In this document: positions 1-12,500 of the stretch, piece by piece | Position numbering within the stretch: the stretch's first letter is position 1 | Layout: each line of letters opens with the position of its first letter | Assembly: GCA_018398805.1 (NCBI GenBank) | Contig: JAGFBZ010000862.1 | Location: 1-64,000, forward strand | DNA length: 64,000 nucleotides | Reading direction: 5' to 3' | Source: Hirundichthys speculiger | Lineage: Eukaryota; Chordata; Actinopteri; Beloniformes; Exocoetidae | Position numbers and translations under genes: made by a program | The notes under the pieces: generated by a model | What the model saw: only the letters and a program-made list of their open reading frames with translations | Told to the model about the DNA's origin: nothing | Database searches by the model: none

Positions 1-1740
1 TCTCAGCTCCATCTCAGCTCCATCTCATTCCATCGTTCTCATCTCAGCTCCAGTCCATCAGCTCCATCTCAGTTCCATCTCATTCAGCTCCATCTCATCT
101 TCCATCTCAGTTCCATCTCAGCTCCATCTCCATCTCCATCTCAGCTCCATCTCAGCAGCCATCTCATCCATCTCAGCTCCATCTCATCATTCCATCTCAG
201 CTCCATCTCAGTTCCATCTCAGTTCCATCTCAGCTCCATCTCAGCTCCATCTCATCCAGCTCCATCTCAGCTCCATCTCAGCTCCATCTCATCTCAGTTC
301 CATCTCAGTCCATCTCAGCTCCATCTCAGCTCCATCTCAGCTCCATCTCAGCTCTCTCATCTCAGCATCCATCTCAGCAGCCTCCATCTCAGCTCCATCT
401 CAGCTCCATCTCAGTTCCATCTCATCTCAGCTCCATCTCAGTTCCATCTCAGCTCCATCTCAGCTCCATCTCAGCTCCATCTCAGCTCCATCTCAGTTCC
501 ATCTCAGCTCCATCTCAGTTCCATCTCAGCAGCTCCATCTCCATCTCAGCTCCATCTCAGCAGCCTCCATCTCAGCTCCATCTCAGCATCTCAGCTCCAT
601 CTCAGCTCCATCTCTCCATCTCAGCTCCATCTCAGCTCCATCTCAGCAGCCTCCATCTCAGCAGCCATCTCAGCAGCCTCCATCTCAGCTCCATCTCAGC
701 ATCTCAGCCTCATCTCAGCTCCATCTCAGTTCCATCTCATCTCAGCTCCATCTCAGCTCCATCTCAGCTCCATCCTCCATCTCAGCTCCATCTCACTCTC
801 ATCTCATCAGCTCATCTCATCCAGCCAGCTCCATCCAGCTCCATCATCCATCTCAGTTCTCAGTCTCCTCCATCTCAGCTCCATCTCAGTTCCATCTCAG
901 CCTCATCCATCTCATCCATCAGCGCCATCTCATTCATCTCAAGTTCTCATTCCATCAGCTCCATCTCAGCTCCATCTCAGCTCCATCGCAGTTCCATCTC
1001 AGTTCCTTCTCGGTTCCATCAGCTCCATCTCAGCTCCATCTCAGCAGCCTCCATCTCAGCTCCATCTCAGCTCCATCTCAGTTCCATCTCAATTCCATCT
1101 CAGCTTCATCTCAGCTCCATCTCAGCTCCATCGCAGTTCCATCTCAGTTCCATCTCAGCTCCATCTCAGCTCCATCTCAGTTCCATCTCAGCTCCATCTC
1201 AGCTCCATCTCAGTTCCATCTCAATCTCCATCTCAGCTCCATCTCAGCTCCATCTCAGCTCCATCTCCATCTCAGTTCCATCTCAGTTCCATCTCCATCT
1301 CAGCTCCATCTCAGCTCCATCTCAGCTCCATCTCAGTTCCATCTCAGCTCCATCTCAGCTCCATCTCAGTCTCATCTCATCTCAGCTCCATCTCAGCATC
1401 TCAGCTCCATCTCAGTTCCATCTTCCATCTCGTTCCATCTCGGTTCCATCTCAGCTCCATCTCAGCTCCATCTCAGCTCCATCTCAGTTCCATCTCAGCT
1501 CCATCTCAGCTCCATCTCAGCAGCCTCTATCTCAGCTCCATCTCAGTTCCATCTCAGCTCCATCTCAGTTCCATCTCAGTTCCATCTCAGTGGCCTTCAT
1601 CTCAGCTCCATCTCAGTTCCATCTCGGTTCCATCTCAGCTCCATCAGCTCCTCTCATCCATCAGCTCCATCTCATTCCATCGCTTCTCAGTCCATCTCAG
1701 CTCCATCCCAGTGGCTTTCATCTCAGTTCCATCTCAGTGG
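1..1740. repeat. 11-bp minisatellite (CATCTCAGCTC)n
   Basis: Almost uninterrupted copies of an 11-bp unit, CATCTCAGCTC, with a common GTTC variant and many small deletions or partial units such as CAGCAGCCTC. The array starts before the window's left edge and decays after about 1700. Length variants are not multiples of three, so no long frame survives; the short open frame at 1590-1841 is repeat translation. It would lie upstream of, or in an intron of, the zinc-finger gene. Confidence 0.95.
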
Positions 1741-2009
1741 GCACCAGCTGGTTCCTCCAGCCAGATAGGTCTGGACTCACAACACTCAGCTCGCTGCCTT
1801 CGCCCAGGTTTCTGCTGGAACTGATCTTTCTGCTCATTTGAACAGTTTTGAATTAACCAGGGTTGGTTGAGATATCACCTCCCAGAACCCCGCCAAGACA
1901 GGCTCCCAGAGCACTCGTTAGAAAACCTGTGGGTGACGTCACAGAGGGTTTGTCCACTTGTTGTTTTCTTTTAACAGGCTATGTTGTAGCTCTTTGATTT
2001 CACTGCATT

Positions 2010-2330
2010 GCTTCAAATCAAATCAAATCAAACTTTATTTATATAGTACTTTTCATACATTAAAAATGCAACCCAAAGTGCTTCACAAAATAAAACAAAA
2101 CAGGATGATAACAGATAATAAAAACCTGTCCCCCCCCACACACACACACACCCACACAGCACACAAGCACACTCACAGAACAAAGTAAAAATAGCTTGGA
2201 AACATGGCAGGACACTGAGGATCCAGGTAAGGAAATACCACCTCTGGGAGGCCATCCACACTGAGAGGCACCACAGCCCGCGACCACAGGGGGCGCCGTC
2301 CCAGAGACCACCTCGACCCAGGTAGACTAG
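2010..2330 (-). mobile_element. Probable LINE 3'-end fragment with CA microsatellite
   Basis: A TCAAA pentamer run is followed by an ACTTTATTTATATAG-type sequence and a 'cccaaagtgcttcaca' phrase, a layout typical of inverted 3' ends of teleost LINEs. A C-rich and (CA)n tract lies at 2130-2172. The remainder up to 2330 has no coding content. Clade assignment is not possible from this remnant. Confidence 0.4.
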
Positions 2331-2344
2331 GGACTAGGCTTGGT

Positions 2345-2592
2345 AAAGTAAATCTGCTGGGCGATCTACTCCTGGGAAGACTAAATGTTTCACACTTGTG
2401 AATAACCTCTCTCTGCAGAACGTTGGCTTTCTAAACCTTCCCAAACTGTTACACAGTTGTTTGTCTAAGACCACTGCTGATGTCTTTCCCTCTTGGCATT
2501 GTGTTAACGCGATGAACCCTTCAGACCATCAAACCGCCAAAACATCTGCTCTTATAGAAGTCAGTGTTATCACAACTATTGGCCTTCATCAT
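2345..2592 (-). mobile_element. Tc1-like DNA transposon relic
   Basis: Read on the minus strand, the segment resembles the amino-terminal transposase and 5' region of a fish Tc1-type element. Recognisable phrases on the plus strand are 'cacttgtgaataa', 'attgctgatgtctttcc'-like text, 'ttggcattgtgttaac' and 'gctcttatagaagt'. No open frame remains. Related relics lie at 23740-23884, 29822-29920, 55560-56170 and 56860-56960. Confidence 0.6.
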
Positions 2593-2599
2593 AACATCG

Positions 2600-2815
2600 T
2601 AACTTTAGTGTGATTACAACTTTATGTTCGAAAAACAAGAACTTTTGCTGTGAAATCACGAATTGTGCAAAATTGTAACTCTTTGTGGTAAAAAGCAATT
2701 TTTGGTCATAAAATCTCAAATTTCATAAAACAGACTGACATAAAATGTCAGCGCATTTCATACAGCTGCAAGTTTATATCCCGTAATCACAACGTTTTGT
2801 GGCGATATTGTGACT
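2600..2815. repeat. Degenerate AT-rich 'AAAATCACGACTTT' repeat, locus 1
   Basis: Loosely repeated phrases of about 20 nt combine TTTTGTCGTAAAAT-like and AAATTGTAACTTT-like words. No coding content is seen. The same diffuse family recurs near 4.4, 8.3, 9.65, 23.1 and 60.4 kb. Confidence 0.6.
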
Positions 2816-2960
2816 TTCACGTTAAACTTTAAGCGGCAGCGGTGTCGCTACCGGGAAGAATTTTTCGATGGTGTTGAGGAAACTCGACTGATGTCTCGTA
2901 AACCAGCATGACCAGGTAAAAACCAACCTTTTCTTCTCGTTCTGTTCCGTTCCCTTGCAG

Positions 2961-3763
2961 AGTTTCCTCCAGATCTTCCTCCAGAGCCTCCACGGACCAA
3001 AGAGGAGCAGGAGGACCTCAGCGCCGCTCTGAAGGACGACGACGCCTTCATCGTGACTTACCTTCACGAGGACAGTGACTACAGTGAAGGGGAAGCAAAC
3101 AGCGTCCAGTTCCTTTTTCGCGACCGTCCCACGGGTGAAGGCCAGGACAAGGATGCCAGCGACGCCGCTGGGAAGAGCTCCATAAAGTGTGACGTTTGTG
3201 GCAAAGCCTTCAAGTACATGTGCTTGATGAAGCAGCACTACAGAAGCCACACAGGTGAGAAGCCGTACATCTGCAGCACCTGTGGAAAATGCTTCCACAA
3301 GAGCAGCCAGCTGTGCTCCCACAGGAGGATCCACACCGGGGAGAAGCCGTACGTCTGCAACACCTGCGGAAAAGGATTCGCGGAGTCGTCGACCCTGAAG
3401 AAGCACGCGGTGATCCACACGGGCGAAAGGCCGTTCTCCTGCGAGGTGTGCGGGAAGAGTTTCACCCTCAGCAGCAACCTGAACGTCCACATGAGGACTC
3501 ACCTGAACGTGATGCCTTACCTCTGCACCACCTGCGGGAAGAGGTTCGCCTACAACGCCGCCTTGAAGATCCACCAGCGGACGCACACGGGAGAGAAGCC
3601 GTACGCCTGCAAGACGTGCGGGAAAACCTTCAAGCATGGCAGCAGCTTGACTATCCACATGCGAACGCACACGGGCGAGAAGCCGTACGGCTGCACGACC
3701 TGCGGCAAGTCCTTCGTGGGCAGCGGCCGCCTGATGGCCCACATGAAGACCCACAGGAGCTGA
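2961..3763 (+). CDS. C2H2 zinc-finger protein, terminal exon
   Basis: A terminal coding exon of a probable DNA-binding nuclear regulator. It opens after a clean acceptor (tcccttgcag, ending at 2960) and is read from 2963 in phase 2 to TGA at 3761-3763, giving 266 residues. The first ~70 residues are acidic and proline-rich (PPEPPRTKEEQEDL near the start), a linker common in teleost zinc-finger families. Seven consecutive C2H2 fingers follow, joined mostly by TGEKPY linkers. The link between fingers 4 and 5 is diverged (LNVMPY). No methionine starts the exon: codon 3053-3055 is GTG inside the frame, so upstream exons must supply the start. KRAB, SCAN or BTB domains are not seen. No specific orthologue is recognised. 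The coding part is much more GC-rich than its surroundings. Confidence 0.9.
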
Positions 3764-4374
3764 GGCGTCACAGGTGTGGAACGATGACACTTGAAGTGCC
3801 TTTCAGATGATCTGTCTCCCAGATGTTCTCCACAGGAACATCTGGGCCTCATCTGTTGCTCTTCTGGATCAGTGACATGGCCACATGCTTCATGGCTTCA
3901 GTTTTATGGGCCAGATGTGGTCCAGATGACATCAGCTAGCTTTGACATGTGTTAAATCTGGAAAGCAAACACAGATGTGTCCTGGACTGACTCCAGGAGG
4001 CCACGCTCAGCCTCATTCAACACTAAACCGTGTTGGGCCAAACATTCTTCTGTGTTCTGCGAGTCCAGAACATCCAACCTGGACCTTGAAGATGCCTCAA
4101 GGTTGGCGTGAGCTGCTGTCATGCTGTCTGTCACTGACATTTAACATATAATCGCACCTTTGTTAAAAACACCTGAAAGGACTTGAAATCTGACGTTTGT
4201 GACTGGGACTTGACCCAATGCTTGTCTCTACTTCAGACCTGACCCAGGACCTGGCAAAGACCTGGTCCCACCTCTGGTTGACAGCAGTGAACATAGAAAT
4301 GTATAGTTATGATGCAGCACCTGCTATTATAATTTAGTGTAGATATTAGCGTACAATAGGGATGTAATGATATG

Positions 4375-4625
4375 ATTTTGATGCAAAATTTTAATTAATT
4401 TTTCAGCTTTTTGTCGTAAAATATCGACTTCAGCAAAATTTCGACTTTAACATAAAATTACGACTTTGTCATTAAGTTGCTTAAAATTTCTGTCCTAAAG
4501 TCAAGAATTTCTGCTGTAAATGTTGCAACTTTATAATGTAAAAAAAAAAACATAAAATTCATAAAATTTCACAGAATCGTGACTTTGTATCTTTATGTTT
4601 GAATATCTCAACTATTGTCATGAAG
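4375..4625. repeat. Degenerate AT-rich repeat, locus 2
   Basis: Phrases such as TTTGTCGTAAAATATCGACTT and AATTTCGACTTT recur at roughly 20-nt spacing with many substitutions. This is the same family as at 2.7, 8.3, 9.65, 23.1 and 60.4 kb. Confidence 0.6.
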
Positions 4626-4685
4626 TCGTGAATCCTGTGGAAGCAGTTTTTTCTTAATTCTTAATTATTTTGTTCATTTTTGTTA

Positions 4686-4691
4686 AATAAA
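4686..4691 (+). promoter_or_regulatory. Poly(A) signal AATAAA (zinc-finger gene)
   Basis: A canonical hexamer with a GT-rich downstream element at about 4720-4735, placed 0.9 kb after the stop codon. The opposite-strand signal of the CYRI gene is only about 200 bp away, so the two genes converge. Confidence 0.5.
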
Positions 4692-4769
4692 TGAAGCAAA
4701 CGTTCCCATCCTCATCATCTGTGGTTGTATTTTTCTTCCACCATCAGCTGATGAGACGTTTTTATTTTC

Positions 4770-4877
4770 GTCTCAGCGGTTTAGTCAGGCAGTCCTGCAG
4801 CGGTTGAAGGTTCGATTCCTGACCCGGTTGTCTCTCTCGCTCTAAATAAAAGCCACCGGAGCAAAAAAAAAAAAAAA
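4770..4877 (+). mobile_element. tRNA-derived SINE-like fragment
   Basis: Contains a good RNA polymerase III B box (GGTTCGATTCC, 4809-4819) preceded by a tRNA-like stretch. It ends in AAATAAAAGCC and a 15-nt A run. The A box is poorly preserved. It lies in the narrow gap between two convergent genes. A chance B box next to a poly(A) tract is the alternative. Confidence 0.4.
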
Positions 4878-4885
4878 GGAAAAAC

Positions 4886-4891
4886 TTTATT
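4886..4891 (-). promoter_or_regulatory. Poly(A) signal AATAAA (CYRI gene)
   Basis: On the minus strand AATAAA is followed by GTTTTTCC and a T15 run, a strong downstream element. It lies about 1.7 kb past the CYRI stop and no better hexamer was noticed nearer, so it is the favoured 3' end. Confidence 0.5.
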
Positions 4892-6556
4892 TGGCCAACA
4901 AAGACATCGTTACAGTTAATTACAGTTAATGCCATAAATCCCTGATTCTGCAGCATCGACACATCAAGCAAAGTTCAAAGGTCAGAAGAGTTTCCAGTCG
5001 ACGGCTGAGACTCGTCTCATCCATCCAAACGGGGACAAAGAAAATCCACACGGTCCGAGGAGATGCTCTGGACCGGCGCCGTACCGCTCTGTCCTCCCGT
5101 TAGCTGTGACCAGTTTTATCTGGATGTTTCCAGACAGACAGATCCAGTCTGCTTCTCTACTTCGCTCACAGATAAAACCCACCACTGGGACCAATATCAG
5201 TGGATCAGAAACCTGATCCACCAGGATCCTGAGGAGAGAACGAAGATCTGAGCTGCCTGGACCGTGAGATAAAGCTGCATTCACGTCACATCAGAGGTGC
5301 GAATGGGCCGATAATCAGAAACAGGTCCCACGTGACTAACCCAGGGGCCACATCCGGCCCGCGAGAAAGAAAACTGCAGTTCCTCTACTGGTCACAAGGG
5401 GGCAGGCTGAAAAACTGTCGAGCAGCGTCGAGCTGTTGATCGTATTAACAGACCGGAGGGGTTGGTGAACGGCCCCGTTGACCGCTAGCCCTGCCAGCAA
5501 CCAGGTGCTTCAGCCGAGCAGCGCTCCAGACTGGCCTGCAGCTGGTTTGGACCAACCCAGAACCGGTCACATCGGTCTCTGACTACAGTCAGCAGAACCA
5601 CAAACCACATCATCTTTAAAATAAAAATACTCTGCTCTCTCAGGTCTGTTAATACAGAGACTGACTCACTGTTGGAGCCAGACCCTAGTGGACAATAGAG
5701 GAACTGTAGCCTCTAGCGGTCAGTAGAGGAACTGCAGCCTCTAGTGGTCGGTAGAGGAACTGCAGCCTCTAGTGGTCAGTAGAGGAACTGCAGCCTCTAG
5801 CGGCTAATAGAGGACTGTAGCCTCTAGAGGTCGGTAGAGGAACTGCAGTCTCTAGTGGTTGGTAGAGGAACCGCAGCCTCTAGCGGCTAATAGAGGACTG
5901 TAGCCTCTAGAGGTCGGTAGAGGAACTGCAGCCTCAAGTGGTCGGTAGAGAAACCGCAGCCTCTAGCGGCTAATAGAGGAACTGCAACTGAAACCAGTTT
6001 GGCTTCAACCTGGTTGGGTTGTTGGTGCTCGTTTACAGTCGATGGTCTTTCTAGAAAAGACTGGAAGCCTGAAGTGTGACCGCTAACGGCTAATTTCTAA
6101 GTTCAGTCGATTTGAAACCACTTGTACCGCTGCCGCCATCTTTCTGAGAACCTTTTTCAACCTTTTACTTTCAGAGTTGGATGGTCTCCAGCAGCAAAGC
6201 TGCGATTGGTTGGAAAAGCCGTAGATGTCAGCAGAGCTCTGGAGACGTAGCACCAGGACATGTGATCAGGGTTGAGAACTGCAGCCACATGGGGGCGCTA
6301 TTATCAGGTGTCTGCAGGACTGTCAACGTCCACCAGGGGGCAGAATAACTATTTACTGCAAATCTGACATGAAGTGAATGTGGCCTGATCACACCTATCT
6401 TTTCTCAGTCCCCGTCTTTTTTTTTAAACAATTAAAAAAACACACCTCATTAAAAAAATAGACTAAAATAAACAATCACAGAAACGTTAGCTGCAGGTTT
6501 GTTCAGTAGTTTTTCTGAAATGTGGACCAGAATACTGTTGTCTTGCTCGGTTCCGC
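4892..6556 (-). other. CYRI gene 3' UTR and flank
   Basis: Non-coding sequence between the CYRI stop (6557-6559) and the putative poly(A) signal. It includes a 28-bp minisatellite at 5685-5990. Nothing else with coding potential is seen. The extent of the UTR is inferred from the signal alone. Confidence 0.45.
5640..5995. repeat. 28-29-bp minisatellite with shared unique flank, copy 1
   Basis: About ten units of the type AGAGGAACTGCAGCCTCTAG plus TGGTCGGT. The unit is an imperfect palindrome centred on CTGCAG. Its left flank (about 5663-5690, GACTCACTGTTGGAGCC then AGACCCT) is found, reverse-complemented, at the right end of the large array at 14955-17800. The two arrays are inverted relatives. 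This copy lies in the presumed 3' UTR of the CYRI gene. Confidence 0.9.
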
Positions 6557-9500
6557 TCAGTTCTGTTGGAGCATGTTCTTGATCTGCTTGGAGGTAGCCT
6601 CGTCGTTCAGGTGTTTGGTCGTGTACCTGCGGGACAGACGGGTTTGTTTGATAAGAACCTTTCTGGTGTGTGATGGTCTTGTGTGGATGTTTCAGACCTG
6701 AGAGCGTTGAGCAAACCCTCCACGCTGCTGGGCGGCTGCTCCTTCAGGACTCTGATGCAGCCTTTCATCTGAAAAACCCACAAGAACAAACCTCAGATGG
6801 ACCTTCAACAACGTCCTCGTCCATGACCTTCTACCAAACAGGACGCTGAGAGACAGAGGACATTAACCAGAGACAGACCAGACCTGAGACAAACCGGACC
6901 TGAGATAAACCAGAACTGAGACAGACTGGAGCTGAGACAGACCTGAGATGGACCTACCTGAACATCTGAACATGGTTTCTGACTGGTCTGAGTCTCTCTG
7001 AAAGGAGAGGACTGGTCTAGGACTGGTCTGAGGACTGGTCTAAGGGCTGTTCTAGGACTGGTCTGGGGACTGGTCTGAGGGCTGTTCTAGGACTGGTCTG
7101 TGGACCGGTCTGAGGACAGGTCTGAGGACCGATCTGAGGACTGGTCTGAGGACCGATCTGAGGACTGGTCTGAGGACCGGTCTGAGGACCGGTCTGAGGA
7201 CTGGTCTGAGGACTGGTCTGAGGACCGGTCTGAGGACTGGTCTGAGGACTGGTCTGAGGACCGGTCTGAGGACTGGTCTGAGGACTGGTCTGAGGACTGG
7301 TCTGAGGACCGGTCTGAGGATAGGACTGGTCTGAGGACTGGTCTGAGGACCGGTCTGAGGACTGGTCTAGGACTGGTCTGAGGACTGGTCTAGGACTGGT
7401 CTGAGGACTGGTCTAGGACTCAGTCTGGTCTGAGGTCTGGGACTGGGACTGGTCTAGGACTGGTCTGGTCTGAGGACTGGTCTGAGGACTGGTCTGAGGG
7501 ACTGGTCTGAGGACCGGTCTGACTGGTCTGAGGATGGTCTGAGGACCGGAGGACTGGTCTGAGGACCGGTCTAGGACTGGTCTGAGGACTGGTCTGAGGA
7601 CTGGTCTAGGACTGGTCTGAGGACTGGTCTAGGACTGGTCTGAGGACTGGTCTGAGGACCGGTTGGTCTGAGGACTGGTCTGAGGACTGGTCTGAGGACT
7701 GGTCTGAGGACTGGTCTGAGGACTGGTCTAGGACTGGTCTGAGGACTGGTCTGAGGACTGGTCTAGGACTGGTCTGAGGACTGGTCTGAGGACTGGTCTG
7801 TGGACTGGTCTGAGGACCGGTCTGAGGACTGGTCTAGGACTGGTCTAGGACTGGTCTGAGGACTGGTCTGAGGACCGGTCTGGGGACTGGTCTAGGACTG
7901 GTCTGAGGACCGGTCTGAGGACCGGTCTGAGGACTGGTCTAGGACTGGTCTGAGGACTGGTCTGAGGACTGGTCTGAGGACCGGTCTGAGGACCGGTCTG
8001 AGGACTGGTCTGTGGACTGGTCTGAGGACTATGGTGATGGTGGAATATTTTATAATCTAAGTTATTTATTTTTACTTCTGTTCCACTATGAACAAACCTG
8101 TCAGATGCTTCTGGTAAAAAAGGAACATTTGGTCGTTAAAAACTGCAAACCTCATCGCTGCAAATTCTTCTCACAAAATATTGACTTTTGGTAGAATCGC
8201 AGCTTTTTGACTTAATAACTTAAAGTTACATCTTGTTATAAAATATAGACTACAGCAAAATCTGAGTTCTTGACATAAAATTACGATGTTATCTTTTAAA
8301 ATCGCAAATTTGACTAAATCTCGACTTTCTGACGTCATGTTAGGACTTTTGGGTGAAAATTGCAACATTTTTAACCCAATATTGCAATTTCTGTCGTAAA
8401 ATATTTACTTTTGTGAAACCAAAAAGTTTTTTTTTTCAGTAAAATCAACTCACAATTCGAATTGAAAACAAAATTAGTTTACAGGGAAATGACTGATTTT
8501 TTAATTTATTTTTTATTATTATTTCTCTCACACAAATCCAGCCTTTTCCTTTTTAACAATACTGTAGCGTTTTCTCTTACGCTCTTTTCAGTAGATTAGA
8601 ACTAGCAGCTAATGACGAAAAATCAGTTCTCTTTTTTTTTTTACAATACTGTTTTTTTTCTTATCCTTTTTTTTATTTTATAATAGTCCTACTGTCCTCT
8701 TTTCAATAAATCACTACAGTATCAAGATTTTTTTCCTTTAGTCCATAACAAGTCAACTCTATAAGCCTAAACTAAGACATTTTACAAACAGAACTAAACT
8801 GGTCTTTTCTTACACTCTTTCTAAATCAGTACTGTATCAGAGAATTATTATTTTTTTATTCCTGAGGTAGATAAACCAGGCACAAACTCAGGCATATTTA
8901 TTTTTCTTTTCTCGGTCGCTCTCTGCTCGCTAGCTGCTGCGCTGCACCCGCCTTCCTTAGCTGTAGCGGAGCTACGTGTGACGTAGCATGTCACACGTAG
9001 CGTTGCATATAGTGACATTAAAAAAGAACGTAGTTTAACTCGAGTCCACCCTCTGCTGGCCTGGAGGCCACATTGCAATTTATGGCTTAATTAAATCGAT
9101 TTGAATCATACAGCAGTAACTCTACTTACGAAATTAATTGGTTCTGGAAGTAGTGTCGTAACCTGAAAAATTCGTAAGTAGAGACGTGTTTTCCATGTAA
9201 ATGCCCTAATCAGACAGACAGATAAACGCCGGCAAAAACATAATCTTCATGGCGGAGGTAAAAATAGTTTGTTTATCTGGGTTGCTGGGTTACGCCAGTA
9301 CAAACAAGGGGCCCTCCAAGCCGATGGGATGCCTGGAAGATGCTAAGCGATAGCCAATGGCAGAGCAGCTACAAGTATGTTTACGTTCGGTAAACTCTGG
9401 AAGCTGCGAGTAGCAGCGCTCCTGTATTTTTGCCTTTCGTATCCTGAAATTTCTTTCGTAACAAGAGGCAATATTTTCCCGTTGATGCGTTTCGTAACCT

Positions 9501-12500
9501 GAAAATTTCGTATGTAGAAACGTTCGTACATAGAGGTACCACTGTAATTTAAAAAGAAAACGATTTAAATTGATTTTTCAAAAATCGTGGCATGCCTAAC
9601 ATTTTGTCGTAAAATTGTGTATTTCATCTAATTACAACATAATCTCCTCAAATCACAAACTTTTGGTGCAAAATTGTGAAAGGTTGTGAAATTTGGAATT
9701 TAAAAAAAAATCTTAACTTTCATAAAGTTGCGACTGCTGCGTTTGATGGTGCGGCAGCTGCTCAACACTCGTTCTGTTGGAAGGACACCAGTCAGGATGA
9801 AGGGCAAAGTGGGAGGAGCTTGAGTCCACCTGGACCCCACCTGTGCATGTGACTATGAAGTGGGATTGTTCAGGCTTCCAGCGTAGTTGCTGTAAACGTA
9901 GGGGGTTAACCCTAACCCTAACCCTACCCTAGGTCCTCAGAAATTAGCTGGAGTTCCAGCATTGAGGCGTCTGTTTACACCTGTAATTCCCGCCTTTGAA
10001 CACCGGGGGGCAGAAGGGAGGCGTGCAGGAGACTCACGTCTATGTTGGAGGTCTTAACGAAGGCTCCGGCAGGGTGAACGTGGTCGTACAGGATGATGAC
10101 GCCAACCATCACACGGAGGCAGAACAACACCGTCTCCTCGCTGTTGAAGCGACTGCGATACTCCCTGCAGACACACACACACAGGTGAACGTGATACCTG
10201 TCTCAGTCGGATCAAGGCTGCTTAGAAGACGACGGTGCGTTCAGGAATACTCACGGTGTGTCCAGCATCACTTTGCACACGCTGGCCATCGTGCTCAAGC
10301 AGTCCGTCGTGTTTTCGATCGGTACGTCTGGATTCTGAGCGACGGGACGATGAAGTTTCATCCACAACAGAGACGGAAACAAACAGATATCACACTTCAC
10401 AAGAAGCAACTTATTTAATTATCATTAGAGGTGTGGTCTCTTGATTGCAATTGGCTAGCTCTTTTCACATTAGCTACTTATCGCTTAGTGCCATGTAGGG
10501 ATGTAACGATATAGAAAATTTGATATCTCGATTATAGTGACCAAATGATCATGGTTTACGATATTATCGGGGTATTCTTCATTGCTGTACAAATGTCCAA
10601 AAAACACATACATTTAAATAATTTCACAAAATCTTGTGATTTTCATGTCATAATAAAACATCAGAAGCCAAACTTTTATCGAAATGAAATGTTCACATTA
10701 AAAGAGCAAACAACTGGCACAGAAAGAGGTTTTATTTTAAATGAACTAAATAAATAACAGGAACAAAGCTAATTTGTCTGGTGCAAATATAAATAAACAC
10801 TTTAACAACCATAGTAGGTCAAAATATGCAAACAATTATCCGGAACAAAAATATAGTGCAAGTTCAAATGAAGTAAACTTTGGACTTTGAGCTGAATCAT
10901 AAATACGTATAAATGTGCCAATAAAGAAACAGTTGTTTAGGAGCCAAATATGTTGTTCTGAATTGTAGTTCACTCTGTGTGTCTGTGGGTGTCTCTGTGT
11001 TGTTACCTGAGGGTCAGGTATAAAGGTAGCTGCCTGTTATTGGTTAGGTGTTGGACCCGGAAGGGCAAAAGGTTTTTGACCGCTGTGGCGCTAACTGCCG
11101 GCGTTATGGTTGTCGGATCAGTTAATGGAATAAATTAATATTTTAACTACATCAGAAGAACATCGTTCTGGTCATTTTTCAATCAACACACAACGGTTAC
11201 GTTTACGAAATGTGAGTTAGCGAAGCGCGTCAGCCAGGTTACTCTTGGTCAAACAGTAGCTTGAAGCATTAGCCTTAGCTCCTTCGAGTTGCTTCTACAA
11301 ATTACAATAAAATGTAAACAAGTGCTCTGCAGACAGAATAACTGTCCTCCACCAGTTGTCCCTCTGCTTTCTTAAAAAAACCTCAGACCTCAGATTTCGT
11401 CCTTTTAGTGGGTTGGTAAATGTCCTGCGTGCTATCACCACTTTCCTCAATGATAACGTCACGATGCTGATGTTACAAGCTACATATTCACGCGAGACAC
11501 AGTCGCGAGGGGCTAACAGACTTGAATGAGGCTGATATTACATATCCTGGTGATCGACCACGATAATGAGACGAAGTCAAACATTTACAGTAATCGTTAT
11601 CGCGTAAAATTTTACCGTGCTTTACCGTAATACCGGTAACCATTCCATCCCTAGTGCCATATTGACGTGTGAGCTGTGAATTAAAATCCAAACTCGGATA
11701 TATGCTTCTGCACACCGCCGTCGGCGTGAATCCTCCACCGTAACCGAACCCTGACAAGCACCTCCCTCCAGATGAAGCTCACTGTTGCATCAATGCAGAC
11801 CACAACAAATGTCACTGGCTTGGCGGATTTGTTCTTCTTAATCTTTTTCCTGGCTGCTTCTTGTTCTTGTTGTTGTTCTTCTTCTTCTTCTTCGTCTTCT
11901 TCTTCTTCGTCGTCTTCTTCTTCTTCGTCTTCTTTTTCTTCTTCGTCTTCTTCTTCATCATCTTCTTCATCTTCTTATTCTTATTCTTCTTCGTCTTCGT
12001 CTTCTTCTTCATCTTCTTCTTCTTCGTCGTCGCCTTCTTCGTCTTCGTCGTCTTCTTCGTCTTCTTCATCTTCTTCTTCTTCATCTTCATCGTCTCCTTC
12101 TTCGTCTTCTTCTTCTTCGTTTTCTTATTCTTCGTCTTCTTCATCTTCTTTTTCTTCTTGTTCTTCTTCTTCTTCTTCGTCATCTTCGTCATCTTTTTCA
12201 TCTTCTTATTCTTTGTCGTCTTATTCTTCTTCTGCATCTTCTTCGTCTTCTTCGTCTTCTTCATCTTCTTCTTCGTCGTCTTCTTCTTGTTCTTCTTCTT
12301 GTTCTTCTTCGTCTTGTTCTTCTTCGTCTTTGTCATCTTGTTCTTCGTCTTTGTCGTCTTCTCCTTCTTCTTCTTTTTCATCTTCTTTGTCACTTTTAAG
12401 TCAGACAGAACGATAGTTTGCCAATGCTCTGACTGATGTTCAACATTTATCAGCTCCAGCAGACGCAAGATCTGCTTTATTTGCTCTGTTGCTTTGTCTG

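Larger units (their letters stand above)
3764..4700 (+). other. 3' UTR of the zinc-finger gene
   Basis: Non-coding sequence between the TGA and an AATAAA signal at 4686-4691, which is followed by a GT/T-rich tract (tgtggttgtattttt). The distal half (4375-4625) is made of the degenerate AT-rich repeat family. Assignment as UTR is inference from position and signal. Confidence 0.55.

Noticed and set aside
3053..3763. Zinc-finger protein starting at 3053
   Set aside because: That codon is GTG, and the frame is open back to a good acceptor at 2960, so this is an internal position in a terminal exon.
11772..12416. Poly-serine frame with a hydrophobic start, and the opposite poly-lysine frame
   Set aside because: This is a triplet microsatellite within a CYRI intron.
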